Shown here: positions 1 to 5,898 of the stretch, one piece after another
How the letters are laid out: each line of letters opens with the position of its first letter
How positions within the stretch are numbered: the first letter of the stretch is position 1
Assembly: GCA_023253615.1 (NCBI GenBank)
Contig: JALRFZ010000624.1
Span: 1-10,602, forward strand
DNA length: 10,602 nucleotides
Origin: Verrucomicrobiales bacterium
Lineage (GTDB): Bacteria > Verrucomicrobiota > Verrucomicrobiia > Verrucomicrobiales > DEV007
Direction of reading: 5' to 3'
Translations under genes and position numbers: made by a program
The notes under the pieces: model-generated
What the model saw: only the letters and a program-made list of their open reading frames with translations
What the model was told of the DNA's origin: nothing
The model's database searches: none

Positions 1-228
1 AACGGCGAGGATCTCTTCTTCCGTGTCGCCTTCAAGCCCACGGCCACGATCATGACCTCGCAGGAGACCGTCTCCACCGCCTACGAGGAGACGGAGCTGA
101 AAGGGCGCGGTCGCCACGATGCCTGCGTCCTGCCCCGCGCCGTGCCCATGGTGGAGGCCATGGCCGCCCTCGTCCTTGTCGATCACCTGCTGCGCCAGCG
201 GGCGCTGCGCGGCGGGCAGGAATTCTGA
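1..228 (+). CDS. aroC: Chorismate synthase, C-terminal part
   Basis: This is the last 75 codons of a gene that begins before the window. Chorismate synthase converts 5-enolpyruvylshikimate-3-phosphate to chorismate in the cytoplasm, the last shikimate-pathway step before aromatic amino acids and folate; it needs reduced FMN. Seen directly: frame 1 is open from base 1 to a TGA at 226-228 and contains the family's C-terminal signature, [20 protein letters not shown], followed by [10 protein letters not shown]. The usual enzyme has P where this one has A after RHD, a mild change. A CvpA-like gene starts 4 bases after the stop, so the two are probably co-transcribed. Only the C-terminus is visible, so the integrity of the rest cannot be judged. 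Confidence 0.93.
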   Translation, partial: NGEDLFFRVAFKPTATIMTSQETVSTAYEETELKGRGRHDACVLPRAVPMVEAMAALVLVDHLLRQRALRGGQEF

Positions 229-232
229 GAAC

Positions 233-1108
233 ATGACCGAATACTTCCCCGTCCTCGCGGCGATCCTCTTTGTGTTGATCGCCTTCATCTACGCCTCGAA
301 CAAAGGGGTGGTAGGGCTCCTCGCCTCCGGGACCGCCCTCGCCGTCGGGCTCGCCTTGATTCTCGCCGGATTCCAGTACCTGCCCGGTCTGGCGAAGACC
401 TATCTCGACATCGAGTTGACCTGGCAATTCGCCCTCGGCCTCTCCGCCTGTGTCGGGGGACTCGTCTTCCTCGTCACGCGCATCGTCTGCGCCTTCGCCT
501 TCAAGCATCTCTTGAATCCCGACAGCCCCCTCAATCCCCTTGCTGATGGAGCGGGCGGAGGGATCCTCTCGCTCTTTCCCAGCCTCGTCGCCGTCTTCCT
601 CTTCTTCACCTGCGTCCGCGGTGCCGGCACGGTGCAGGAGCTGAATTACATCGACTCGCTCTCCCAATCCGGCATCGAGCGCATGGGCGGGAAGGTGCCC
701 CCGCCGCCGCCCTCGATCGCCTGGCGCAATGCGGTGGAGTCGCTGCCCTTCGTCGCCCCGGTCCTCGACCTGACCGACCCGTTCAGCCGGTGCGAGGCGC
801 GGAATGCCGCCGCCTTCACCCTCATCGCCCGTTCCGAGGCCTTGCGCGCGCATCTCCTCGCGGGTGATCCCCCGACCGCCGACCTGCTCGACCGCGGGGT
901 CTGGCAGACGCTCGCGGCCGACGCCGGGGTCGGCAAAGCCCTCGTCTCTCTCGACCGGGTCGCCCTCGTCACTGCTCCCGCGTTGCAGGCGGCGGTCCGC
1001 GATTTTGAAGACCGGGCCGGTCTCGGGCGCGTCGTCTTCCTCCCCGCCCTGCAGGATTTCGCCCGCTCCCTCGAGCCCGTCGCCGAACCTGAAGTGGAAT
1101 CTTTCTGA
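233..1108 (+). CDS. CvpA-like integral membrane protein
   Basis: A 291-residue protein. Residues 1-130 hold about four hydrophobic segments (roughly 5-22, 27-50, 64-92 and 106-128) with glycine-rich turns. A proline run (about 156-160) and a more polar C-terminal domain follow. The layout of a short N-terminal helix, an early Gly-rich turn (ASNKGVVGLL) and a last helix after a GAGGG motif resembles the CvpA (colicin V production) family of inner-membrane proteins. In that family the general role is envelope maintenance; nothing here gives a more exact function. I chose the ATG at 233 over the upstream in-frame ATG at 119: the upstream stretch lies inside aroC in another frame, reads as a Pro/Cys/Trp-rich shadow, and AGGA in the aroC end lies about 12 bases before 233. 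The gene ends 20 bases before gatB. Family assignment is moderate; the existence of the gene is nearly certain. Confidence 0.7.
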   Translation: MTEYFPVLAAILFVLIAFIYASNKGVVGLLASGTALAVGLALILAGFQYLPGLAKTYLDIELTWQFALGLSACVGGLVFLVTRIVCAFAFKHLLNPDSPLNPLADGAGGGILSLFPSLVAVFLFFTCVRGAGTVQELNYIDSLSQSGIERMGGKVPPPPPSIAWRNAVESLPFVAPVLDLTDPFSRCEARNAAAFTLIARSEALRAHLLAGDPPTADLLDRGVWQTLAADAGVGKALVSLDRVALVTAPALQAAVRDFEDRAGLGRVVFLPALQDFARSLEPVAEPEVESF

Positions 1109-1128
1109 GCCCTTTCTCCCGCACCCCC

Positions 1129-2592
1129 ATGGCGTCCCCCGACTACCTCGTCAGCATCGGACTCGAAGTCCACGTCCAGCTCAAGACCGAGAGCAAGATG
1201 TTCTGCGGCTGTGCCGTCCGCTACGGCGAACCGCCGAACACGCTCACCTGCCCGACCTGCCTAGGCCTGCCCGGCGCCCTGCCCAAGCTGAACGCCGGTG
1301 CGATCGAGCGGACCATCCTCACCGGGCAACTGCTCGGATGCGAGACCCCCGAAATCGTGAAGTGGGACCGGAAGAACTACTTCTATCCTGACATGCCCAA
1401 AAACTACCAGATCTCGCAGTTCGACCTGCCCCTCTGCCTCGGCGGGGCGGTGCCTCTGTATGAGCTGGCCTATCCCAAGGACGCGCAGAAGGACATCGCC
1501 CGGCCCGGCAAGGCGATCGCGCTGACCCGCATCCACCTCGAGGAGGACGTCGCCAAGTCGACCCACCACGCCACCTTCACCACGATCGATTTCAACCGCG
1601 CCGGCACGCCCCTGATGGAGATCGTCTCCGAGCCCGAGCTCGAGTCGCCCGAGGAGACCGTCGCCTACCTCAATTCCCTGCGCCAGATCCTCGTTTACAG
1701 CGGTGTCTCCGACGCCGACATGGAGAAAGGCCAGATGCGCTGTGATGTGAACATCTCCGTGCGTCCGAAAGGACAATCCGAGCTCGGCACCAAGATCGAG
1801 TTGAAAAATCTCAATTCCGTCTCCGCCGTTCGCCGCGCCATCCACTACGAGATCGGACGCCAGATCGGGGAAGTCGAAGCCGGACGCCCCATCCGCCAGG
1901 CGACCTGGCGCTGGAACGACGAGGTCGGCCAGACCGAACTGATGCGCCTGAAGGAAGACGCCCACGACTACCGCTATTTCCCCGATCCCGATCTGCTCAC
2001 CGTTCGCACCACCGGGATCCTCGCGCGGGTGCGCGAACACCTCCCCGAACTGCCGCACGAGAAAGTGGCGCGCTTCGAGACGGCCTATCAGATCACCCAC
2101 TACGACGCCTCCGTCCTCGCCTCCGACCGCGCCCTCGCCGATTGGTATGAGTCCGCGGCGGCCGGATCCTCCGCCCCGAAGAAGGTGGCGAACTGGGTCA
2201 TCAACAACCTCCTCGCCGAGCTCAATGGTCGCGATCTTACCATCGACCTTTGTCCGGTGACTCCGGCCGCCCTCGCCGAGCTCGTCGATCTCGTCGAGTC
2301 GGGCAAGGTCGCCAACAACCAGGCCAAGGAGATCTTCGCCCACCTCTTCGATCATCCCGGCGAATCTCCCGCTGAGATCGCCAAAGCCAAAGGTTTCGAA
2401 CCCGCCGACTCCGGCGAGATCGAGGCCATCGTCGACGAAGTCATCGCCGCCAATCCCGGTCCCGTCGGCGAGGTGCGTGATGGCAACGACAAGGCCGCCA
2501 ATTTCCTCGTCGGGCAGGTGATGAAGCAGAGCAAAGGCAAGGCCAATCCCAAGCAGGTCACCGAGATGGTGTTGGCTCGGATCCGTGGGTGA
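1129..2592 (+). CDS. gatB: Asp-tRNA(Asn)/Glu-tRNA(Gln) amidotransferase subunit B
   Basis: A complete 487-residue GatB, normal length for the family. With GatA and GatC it forms the GatCAB complex in the cytoplasm, which amidates misacylated Glu-tRNA(Gln) and/or Asp-tRNA(Asn); GatB binds the tRNA and carries the kinase-like cradle. Seen directly: the N-terminus SIGLEVHVQLKTESKMFCGC, then KNYFYPDMPKNYQISQFD, HLEEDVAKSTH and IDFNRAGTPLMEIVSEPE, all hallmark GatB blocks, plus a C-terminal YqeY-like helical tail ending KQVTEMVLARIRG. Cysteines 26, 28, 41 and 44 form a CxC/CxxC set that could hold a metal (inference). The start at 1129 puts SIGLEVH at residue 9, as expected; no Shine-Dalgarno is visible. 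gatA and gatC are not in the window. The last 85 bases recur in decayed form at 3121-3205. Confidence 0.97.
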   Translation: MASPDYLVSIGLEVHVQLKTESKMFCGCAVRYGEPPNTLTCPTCLGLPGALPKLNAGAIERTILTGQLLGCETPEIVKWDRKNYFYPDMPKNYQISQFDLPLCLGGAVPLYELAYPKDAQKDIARPGKAIALTRIHLEEDVAKSTHHATFTTIDFNRAGTPLMEIVSEPELESPEETVAYLNSLRQILVYSGVSDADMEKGQMRCDVNISVRPKGQSELGTKIELKNLNSVSAVRRAIHYEIGRQIGEVEAGRPIRQATWRWNDEVGQTELMRLKEDAHDYRYFPDPDLLTVRTTGILARVREHLPELPHEKVARFETAYQITHYDASVLASDRALADWYESAAAGSSAPKKVANWVINNLLAELNGRDLTIDLCPVTPAALAELVDLVESGKVANNQAKEIFAHLFDHPGESPAEIAKAKGFEPADSGEIEAIVDEVIAANPGPVGEVRDGNDKAANFLVGQVMKQSKGKANPKQVTEMVLARIRG

Positions 2593-2613
2593 GGGGATCG
2601 TTTTTCCATCACT

Positions 2614-2631
2614 CCGGCCGGCTCGGGCCGG
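2614..2631 (+). terminator. GC hairpin after gatB (weak terminator candidate)
   Basis: CCGGCC and GGCCGG form a perfect 6-bp stem with a 6-base loop 21 bases after the gatB stop. No T-run follows it, so it is not a classic intrinsic terminator; it may only pause transcription or protect the mRNA end. It lies between gatB and the hicBA promoter. Confidence 0.3.
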
Positions 2632-2640
2632 GTAACCGGA

Positions 2641-2672
2641 TGCTTTCCAAAGTAGGAAAGCAGTGCTATGAT
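2641..2672 (+). promoter_or_regulatory. hicBA promoter with palindromic operator
   Basis: TGCTTTCC (2641-2648) and GGAAAGCA (2655-2662) form a perfect 8-bp inverted repeat with a 6-base spacer. It lies over a candidate promoter with -35 TTTCCA (2644-2649), 17 bases of spacing and -10 TATGAT (2667-2672, 5 of 6 to consensus). A repressor bound here would block RNA polymerase, as expected for an autoregulated toxin-antitoxin operon. The predicted transcription start, about 7 bases after the -10, falls close to the ATG at 2680, which would make a nearly leaderless hicB message. The palindrome is directly visible; the promoter and its use are inferred. Confidence 0.55.
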
Positions 2673-2886
2673 CAGAGCCATGAAGTTCGTCACCACAGTG
2701 GATCGCGATGAGGACGGAGTTTGGGTCGTCGAGTGCCCCGCCATTCCCGGATGCGTCAGCCAGGGAGACACACGCGAGGAGGCCCTCGCCAACATCCGCG
2801 AGGCCATCGCTGCCTGTCTCGAGGTCCGGGCGGAACGAGGCATGCCCCTCACCATCGAAACCCGGCAAGTGGAGGTCGCCGTCTGA
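2668..2886 (+). CDS. hicB: HicB-family antitoxin (short form)
   Basis: A 72-residue protein with the HicB partial RNase H-like fold pattern: MKFVTTVDRDEDGVWVVECP, then AIPGCVSQGDTREEALANI and a helix REAIAACLEVRAERG. HicB neutralises the HicA mRNA-cleaving toxin by binding it. The protein stops soon after the core fold, so the C-terminal helix-turn-helix or ribbon-helix-helix found in longer HicBs is missing. Start: ATG 2668 has AGGA at 2654-2657, ten bases upstream, but overlaps the candidate -10 box. ATG 2680 gives the family-typical start MKF and a 68-residue protein, and I find it at least as likely. The stop codon overlaps the ATG of hicA (TGATG), a translational-coupling arrangement. 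The order is antitoxin first, the reverse of classical hicAB but seen in many such modules. Confidence 0.82.
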   Translation: MIRAMKFVTTVDRDEDGVWVVECPAIPGCVSQGDTREEALANIREAIAACLEVRAERGMPLTIETRQVEVAV

Positions 2887-3112
2887 TGCCATCCTCCCCA
2901 CCCTCAGCGGTCGCGACGTCGTCAAGATCTTCGCCAAAGACGGGTGGCGGATGATACGGCAGCGTGGCAGCCACATGATCCTTGTCAAGGAAGGCAGAAT
3001 GGCGACCCTCTCGGTTCCGGACCATAAGGAGGTCGCGAAAGGAACCCTGCGCAGCCTGATTCGTTGCAGCGGCCTCACCGCCGAGGGGTTTGTCGCCCTC
3101 GCGGGAAGGTAA
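2886..3112 (+). pseudogene. hicA: HicA-family toxin, frameshifted after the start codon
   Basis: HicA toxins are small dsRBD-fold mRNA interferases with a catalytic histidine. The frame containing 2891-3112 reads ILPTLSGRDVVKIF, then GWRMIRQRGSHMIL with the expected His, then ATLSVPDHKEVAKGTLRSLI, a full match to the family core. But the only well-placed start, ATG 2886 overlapping the hicB stop, is in a different frame and runs into a stop at about 2952-2954. The HicA frame has no ATG, GTG or TTG between 2822 and the core; its nearest ATG is 2708, deep inside hicB. From 2886 to 3112 is 227 bases, one short of 76 codons, so a single base appears to be missing just after ATG CC. Simplest reading: an inactivated toxin with a kept antitoxin. 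Alternatives are a sequencing error, a rare ATC start at 2891, or ribosomal slippage in the C-rich stretch. Confidence 0.7.
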
Positions 3113-3120
3113 TCCGACTT

Positions 3121-3205
3121 CGTCGGCCAGGTGATGAAACAGAGCAAAGGCTAGGCGACTTCCAAGCAGGTCACCGAGATGGTCCTGGGGCGGATCCGGG
3201 GGTGA
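3121..3205 (+). repeat. Decayed second copy of the gatB 3' end
   Basis: These 85 bases align without gaps to the last 85 bases of gatB including its stop (2508-2592). By hand count 74 of 85 match, about 87%. In the gatB frame the copy reads VGQVMKQSKG, then an internal TAG, then KQVTEMVLGRIRG and TGA. It is therefore not a working gene end. The similarity fades upstream of about 3115, just after the hicA stop at 3110-3112. The hicBA module is thus bracketed by an intact gatB end on the left and a degenerate one on the right. This is what remains when a cassette inserts at a gene's 3' end while supplying a replacement tail, or when a short duplication surrounds an insertion. No integrase gene is present. 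Confidence 0.88.
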
Positions 3206-3211
3206 GCCCGT

Positions 3212-3300
3212 CTCATACTCATACTCTTACTCCTACTCCTACTCTTACCTCATACTCACGTCGCTTGGCCGTTCGGATTGAGTAGGAGTAGGAGTATGAA
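3212..3300. repeat. CTCNTA hexamer array with inverted partner
   Basis: The left arm (3212-3260) is a 6-base periodic array: CTCATA, CTCATA, CTCTTA, CTCCTA, CTCCTA, CTCTTA, one extra C, CTCATA, CTCACG. The right arm (3280-3300) carries the reverse complement, GAG TAGGAG TAGGAG TATGA. Bases 3219-3238 can pair with 3280-3299 with one non-Watson-Crick position, leaving a 41-base loop. It lies between two convergent units (hicBA from the left, the lipoprotein gene from the right), so a two-way terminator is a plausible role. It could also be a member of a dispersed repeat family in this genome; this cannot be told from one copy. Confidence 0.8.
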
Positions 3301-3336
3301 ATCAGCAGCCCGCGCGACCGCCTGGCCCACCCCCGC

Positions 3337-4359
3337 TCACGGCATCTTGAAAACCGGCCGGCCATCCAGCTCGTTGGTGAGGTCCCTCATCCTTGCCCGG
3401 ACCATCTCGGGATGGAATTCCGGAAACCTTACCGAGAGGATCGCGTATAGATTCAGCGCCTGGCGGTAGAAATAGTTGGCTCTCGATCGATCCCCCGTTG
3501 CCGCCGCCGACTCCGCGTTCTGCAGCTTCCAGAAAGCCTGATGCCACATGTCTGCTGCGTGCGATACGCCGATCCTGCCATCCACCACCGCCGGAGCCAT
3601 CAGATCGACGCACGAGATCATGACGCCCCGTCCATAGCCCGAGTGAAAGGCGCGACACGCCCCCAGCTCCGCGGTGCGTTCAATTGCCTCCGAGAGCGGC
3701 ACGTCCACGAGGCTAAGGGTGATCGCCGTGTTCGCGACCACCGACGGAGCGTCCAGTTGAATCGAGAACCCCCGGTCCACCTCCAGAGGATGGGTATCGT
3801 GTTCCTTGCTCAGCGCTGCGAGGGTCGCGAGCGCCTCCTTCAGGCTGATCCCCGAGAATTCCACCTTCGGCAATCGGATCTCCCGCAATGCGGGCGACGG
3901 ACCCACCAAAAAATGGCCGCGAAAGGGGATCCTGTCTTCCGCGTCGCTGCGGTCGTCTTCCCTTTCCATTTGATCCACTGCCAGCGCTTCGCTGAGGAGG
4001 AAAGGGACCTTGTCCTCGATCTCGCCGGAGGGTTGGTATTCTGCCTCCGGCTTCGCCGGGTCTGCGCTCGTGGCTTCCGCCGTCGTCAGGAGATCGACGA
4101 GGATTCCGGCCAACTGCTTTCGATAGGCGGCGCGTATCTCCTCCGTCTGTGGACGCCGGGGGAGGCCCCGCATGCTTTCCATCGCCGACCGCTCCGCACT
4201 TTCCAGAAAACCATCCGCATGCTCTTGGGCGGCTTGGAGCGCCAATTCCTCCGCCTTCTTCACGGCATCGTCAGTGAAGTGGAGCTGACTATCGGCATTG
4301 CATGCTTGAAAGAGCAGCGAACTACACAGCGCGAAAAGCAGAAATGGGAGACGTCTCAT
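3337..4359 (-). CDS. Putative lipoprotein with STN-like domain
   Basis: A 340-residue protein starting MRRLPFLLFALCSSLLFQAC: two Arg, a hydrophobic stretch and Cys20 in an imperfect lipobox (Phe at -3, Ala at -1), suggesting lipid anchoring. Residues 25-95 are helical and charged; about 100-155 is a low-complexity linker. Residues about 160-252 (LPKVEFSGISLKEALATLAA, later VDVPLSEAIERTAEL and GVMISCVD) resemble the short STN domain of secretins and TonB receptors. Residues about 270-332 are a helical, TPR-like segment rich in Ala and aromatics. No catalytic motif is evident and no precise function can be given. STN-domain proteins with such helical tails are frequent in Verrucomicrobiota and Planctomycetota (from general knowledge). 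The insertion sequence ends 55 bases upstream of its start and may have changed its promoter; TAGTGT/TGTAAT in that gap could be a -10. The frame is open with good coding character. Confidence 0.85.
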   Translation of the reverse strand: MRRLPFLLFALCSSLLFQACNADSQLHFTDDAVKKAEELALQAAQEHADGFLESAERSAMESMRGLPRRPQTEEIRAAYRKQLAGILVDLLTTAEATSADPAKPEAEYQPSGEIEDKVPFLLSEALAVDQMEREDDRSDAEDRIPFRGHFLVGPSPALREIRLPKVEFSGISLKEALATLAALSKEHDTHPLEVDRGFSIQLDAPSVVANTAITLSLVDVPLSEAIERTAELGACRAFHSGYGRGVMISCVDLMAPAVVDGRIGVSHAADMWHQAFWKLQNAESAAATGDRSRANYFYRQALNLYAILSVRFPEFHPEMVRARMRDLTNELDGRPVFKMP

Positions 4360-4414
4360 GGCTGCGCGTTCGTTGGGAAACGCGATTACACTAGACGAAA
4401 GGCACCTTCACGAA

Positions 4415-4436
4415 GGCGCTTCGCTGATTCGTGTGG
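4415..4436 (+). repeat. Left terminal inverted repeat of the IS
   Basis: It reads GGCGCTTCGCTG, then ATTCGTGTGG. Compared with the reverse complement of 5734-5755 it differs at the 3rd, 4th, 13th and 16th bases only. It begins 3 bases beyond the transposase stop codon, marking the 3' end of the element. The mismatches sit partly at the outermost bases, which may weaken the end. Confidence 0.8.
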
Positions 4437-4439
4437 TGT

Positions 4440-5681
4440 TCAAAAGCGGTGTGGGAGAGGGCTTGGCAGTCCCGTGCCAGGGTTGAGTCCGCCGGCGATC
4501 CAGTAGGCGATGGTGCGGAAGTTCTTCCAGTTGCGATAGCCCCTTGCCCTCTTTCTTGCCAGTTGCAGGCGGCTGTTGAGACCTTCCATGACCGCGCTGG
4601 TCGTCGCGTGGCGATAGTAGTCGAGGATGCCGTCCCAGTGGCGCTTGAGGGTGGCGCAGAGTTTCTTGATCGGTTCCAGGCGGCAACGTCTTCCCCATGA
4701 ACAGACCATCTCAAGATGTGCCTCGGCTTCTTCACGCGTGGCGTAACGCCAAGCGTCGGCAAGGCACTCCCTCCAGCTCAGCGCGCGCCCCAGTTTCGCG
4801 TAATCCCGGCAGAGGCGTTCGCGCTGCTCGAGTTGCTCCGCCTTGAGGCGCTCCTTGTTCCCCCGAAGCGACCACATCGCGCCTTTCTCCAATCCTCCTT
4901 CCTCGCGGGCGACCTCCCGACGCACCTCGTCGGTTGCCTTGCCCGCAAGGGCCATGACGTGGTAGCGGTCGAAGACCTTCACCGCTCCGGGCAGGTGTTC
5001 GGCCACCCCGCTTTGGAAGGCCGGGCTCATATCCATGGCCACCTCTTCGATCGCCTCCGGAGAGCCCTGATGGGCAACGACTTCCGCAGCGAAGGCACCC
5101 ACGGTGGCGGCGTCCCGTCCCTCGGTCATGTAAAGAAGATTGCCGGTGTCCAGATCGACGAAGCAGGTCACGTAGCGATGCCCCTTGCGGCGGCTTGTTT
5201 CATCCACCCCGACACGAACGAGCTTGCTCCAGTCGGTCCCGGCATGAGCCTTGTCGACGTAGTGGCTCAGCATGCGCCAGAGGCGTGTGTCCTGGATGCC
5301 GAGGGTTTCGGCCGCCTCGCTCACGGCCATCTCGCGCGCCAGCAAAAGGGCCCAGGCTTCGAAGAGAAGCGTGAAGCCACTGCCCGGCCGAGCCCACGGC
5401 ACTTCGACCTGATGCACCCCGCATTTGGAGCAATCGGTCCGCGGGACCCGGGCAATGAGTTCGGTCTCGTATTGCCAGAAGTTGAGATGGCGCCAGCGGC
5501 GTTCCCGCCGGTCGTGGATGCGGCTTTGCTCTCCGCAGCAGGAACAGGGAAGCGACTTCGTTCCTTCGACGAGATCGACGGTGAGGGTGAGCTTTTTGGG
5601 CTTGCCTTCGAGGGCGCTGGAAGTCACCGTCCAAGGATGCGGCAGAGGAAGGGCTTGCGCGAAGAGTTGATTCGGGTCCAT
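4440..5681 (-). CDS. ISL3-family transposase
   Basis: A 413-residue DDE transposase that moves the surrounding element by binding its end repeats and catalysing strand transfer. Order of parts: an N-terminal zinc-finger region (Cys46, 48, 49 and Cys84, 87 in LPCSCCG and DCSKCGV), a helix-turn-helix-like segment (about 105-140), then the catalytic domain. That domain shows Asp160 in VGVDETSRRKGHRY, Asp217 in AMDMSPAF, the FDRYHV motif at 237-242 and Glu366 in TTSAVMEGLNSRLQLARKRA. The length is normal for the family and there is no internal stop or frameshift, so the enzyme could be active. The ATG at 5681 has AGGG close upstream on the minus strand (GTCAGGG right before ATG), tighter than ideal. 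Confidence 0.95.
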   Translation of the reverse strand: MDPNQLFAQALPLPHPWTVTSSALEGKPKKLTLTVDLVEGTKSLPCSCCGEQSRIHDRRERRWRHLNFWQYETELIARVPRTDCSKCGVHQVEVPWARPGSGFTLLFEAWALLLAREMAVSEAAETLGIQDTRLWRMLSHYVDKAHAGTDWSKLVRVGVDETSRRKGHRYVTCFVDLDTGNLLYMTEGRDAATVGAFAAEVVAHQGSPEAIEEVAMDMSPAFQSGVAEHLPGAVKVFDRYHVMALAGKATDEVRREVAREEGGLEKGAMWSLRGNKERLKAEQLEQRERLCRDYAKLGRALSWRECLADAWRYATREEAEAHLEMVCSWGRRCRLEPIKKLCATLKRHWDGILDYYRHATTSAVMEGLNSRLQLARKRARGYRNWKNFRTIAYWIAGGLNPGTGLPSPLPHRF

Positions 5682-5733
5682 CCCTGACGAAATGCCCGCT
5701 CACGTCTCTTTCAACCGGCTTTTACCCCCGTTT

Positions 5734-5755
5734 CCACACAAAACAGCGAAGACCC
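5734..5755 (-). repeat. Right terminal inverted repeat of the IS
   Basis: On the minus strand it reads GGGTCTTCGCTG, then TTTTGTGTGG, the partner of the left repeat at 4415-4436. It marks the 5' (transposase promoter) end of the element. Immediately beyond it the base composition turns AT-rich, at the leader of the actin-like gene. Confidence 0.8.
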
Positions 5756-5802
5756 AAAATGGAGATGAGTTCGAAGAGGATTCAATTTTGAACGAAATCG
5801 GA

Positions 5803-5830
5803 TTGACTTTTTGCCACCGAGGTTAACAAT
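5803..5830 (+). promoter_or_regulatory. Candidate promoter of the actin-like gene
   Basis: TTGACT (5803-5808, 5 of 6 to the -35 consensus) is followed after 16 bases by AACAAT (5825-5830, 4 of 6 to the -10). It lies in an AT-rich stretch (5756-5898) outside the IS right end, on the strand of the actin-like gene. A 7-bp hairpin, TCTCTTT (5848-5854) with AAAGAGA (5862-5868), lies downstream in what would be the 5' leader. The rest of 5756-5898 shows no other gene. Confidence 0.42.
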
Positions 5831-5898
5831 GAAAACATTTGAGGCGATCTCTTTTTAAGTGAAAGAGAGGTTTCGAATCGTTTACATTTCACTTTTTC

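Larger units (their letters stand above)
4415..5755 (-). mobile_element. ISL3-family insertion sequence
   Basis: A complete element of 1341 bp, within the usual ISL3 size range, with one transposase gene on the minus strand. Its ends are imperfect 22-bp terminal inverted repeats at 4415-4436 and 5734-5755, matching at 18 of 22 positions by hand. The outer end GGGTCTTC (read inward from the right) is the GG-starting type typical of the family. The transposase stop lies 3 bases inside the left repeat; its start is 52 bases inside the right repeat. The eight bases on each outer side (TTCACGAA left, AAAATGGA right) do not match, so the 8-bp target duplication usual for ISL3 elements is not visible. 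The insertion lies between the lipoprotein gene and the AT-rich leader of the actin-like gene. Confidence 0.87.

Noticed and set aside
119..232. Longer N-terminus for the CvpA-like protein
   Set aside because: The stretch is coding for aroC in another frame, and the alternative peptide (Pro/Cys/Trp-rich) does not look like a protein start.
1261..3147. Very long minus-strand open frame antisense to gatB and hicBA
   Set aside because: It mirrors gatB in a high-GC, codon-biased region, its product is Gly/Asp/Leu-rich without a recognisable domain, and gatB on the other strand is unmistakable.
3212..3300. CRISPR array
   Set aside because: Repeats are 6 bases long and contiguous, with no spacers and no cas genes.
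3541..4506. Plus-strand open frame across the lipoprotein gene and the IS end
   Set aside because: It spans two unrelated elements, is antisense to the lipoprotein with its signal peptide, and is Arg-rich shadow.
4716..5687. Plus-strand open frame inside the IS
   Set aside because: It is antisense to the intact ISL3 transposase and has no family features.
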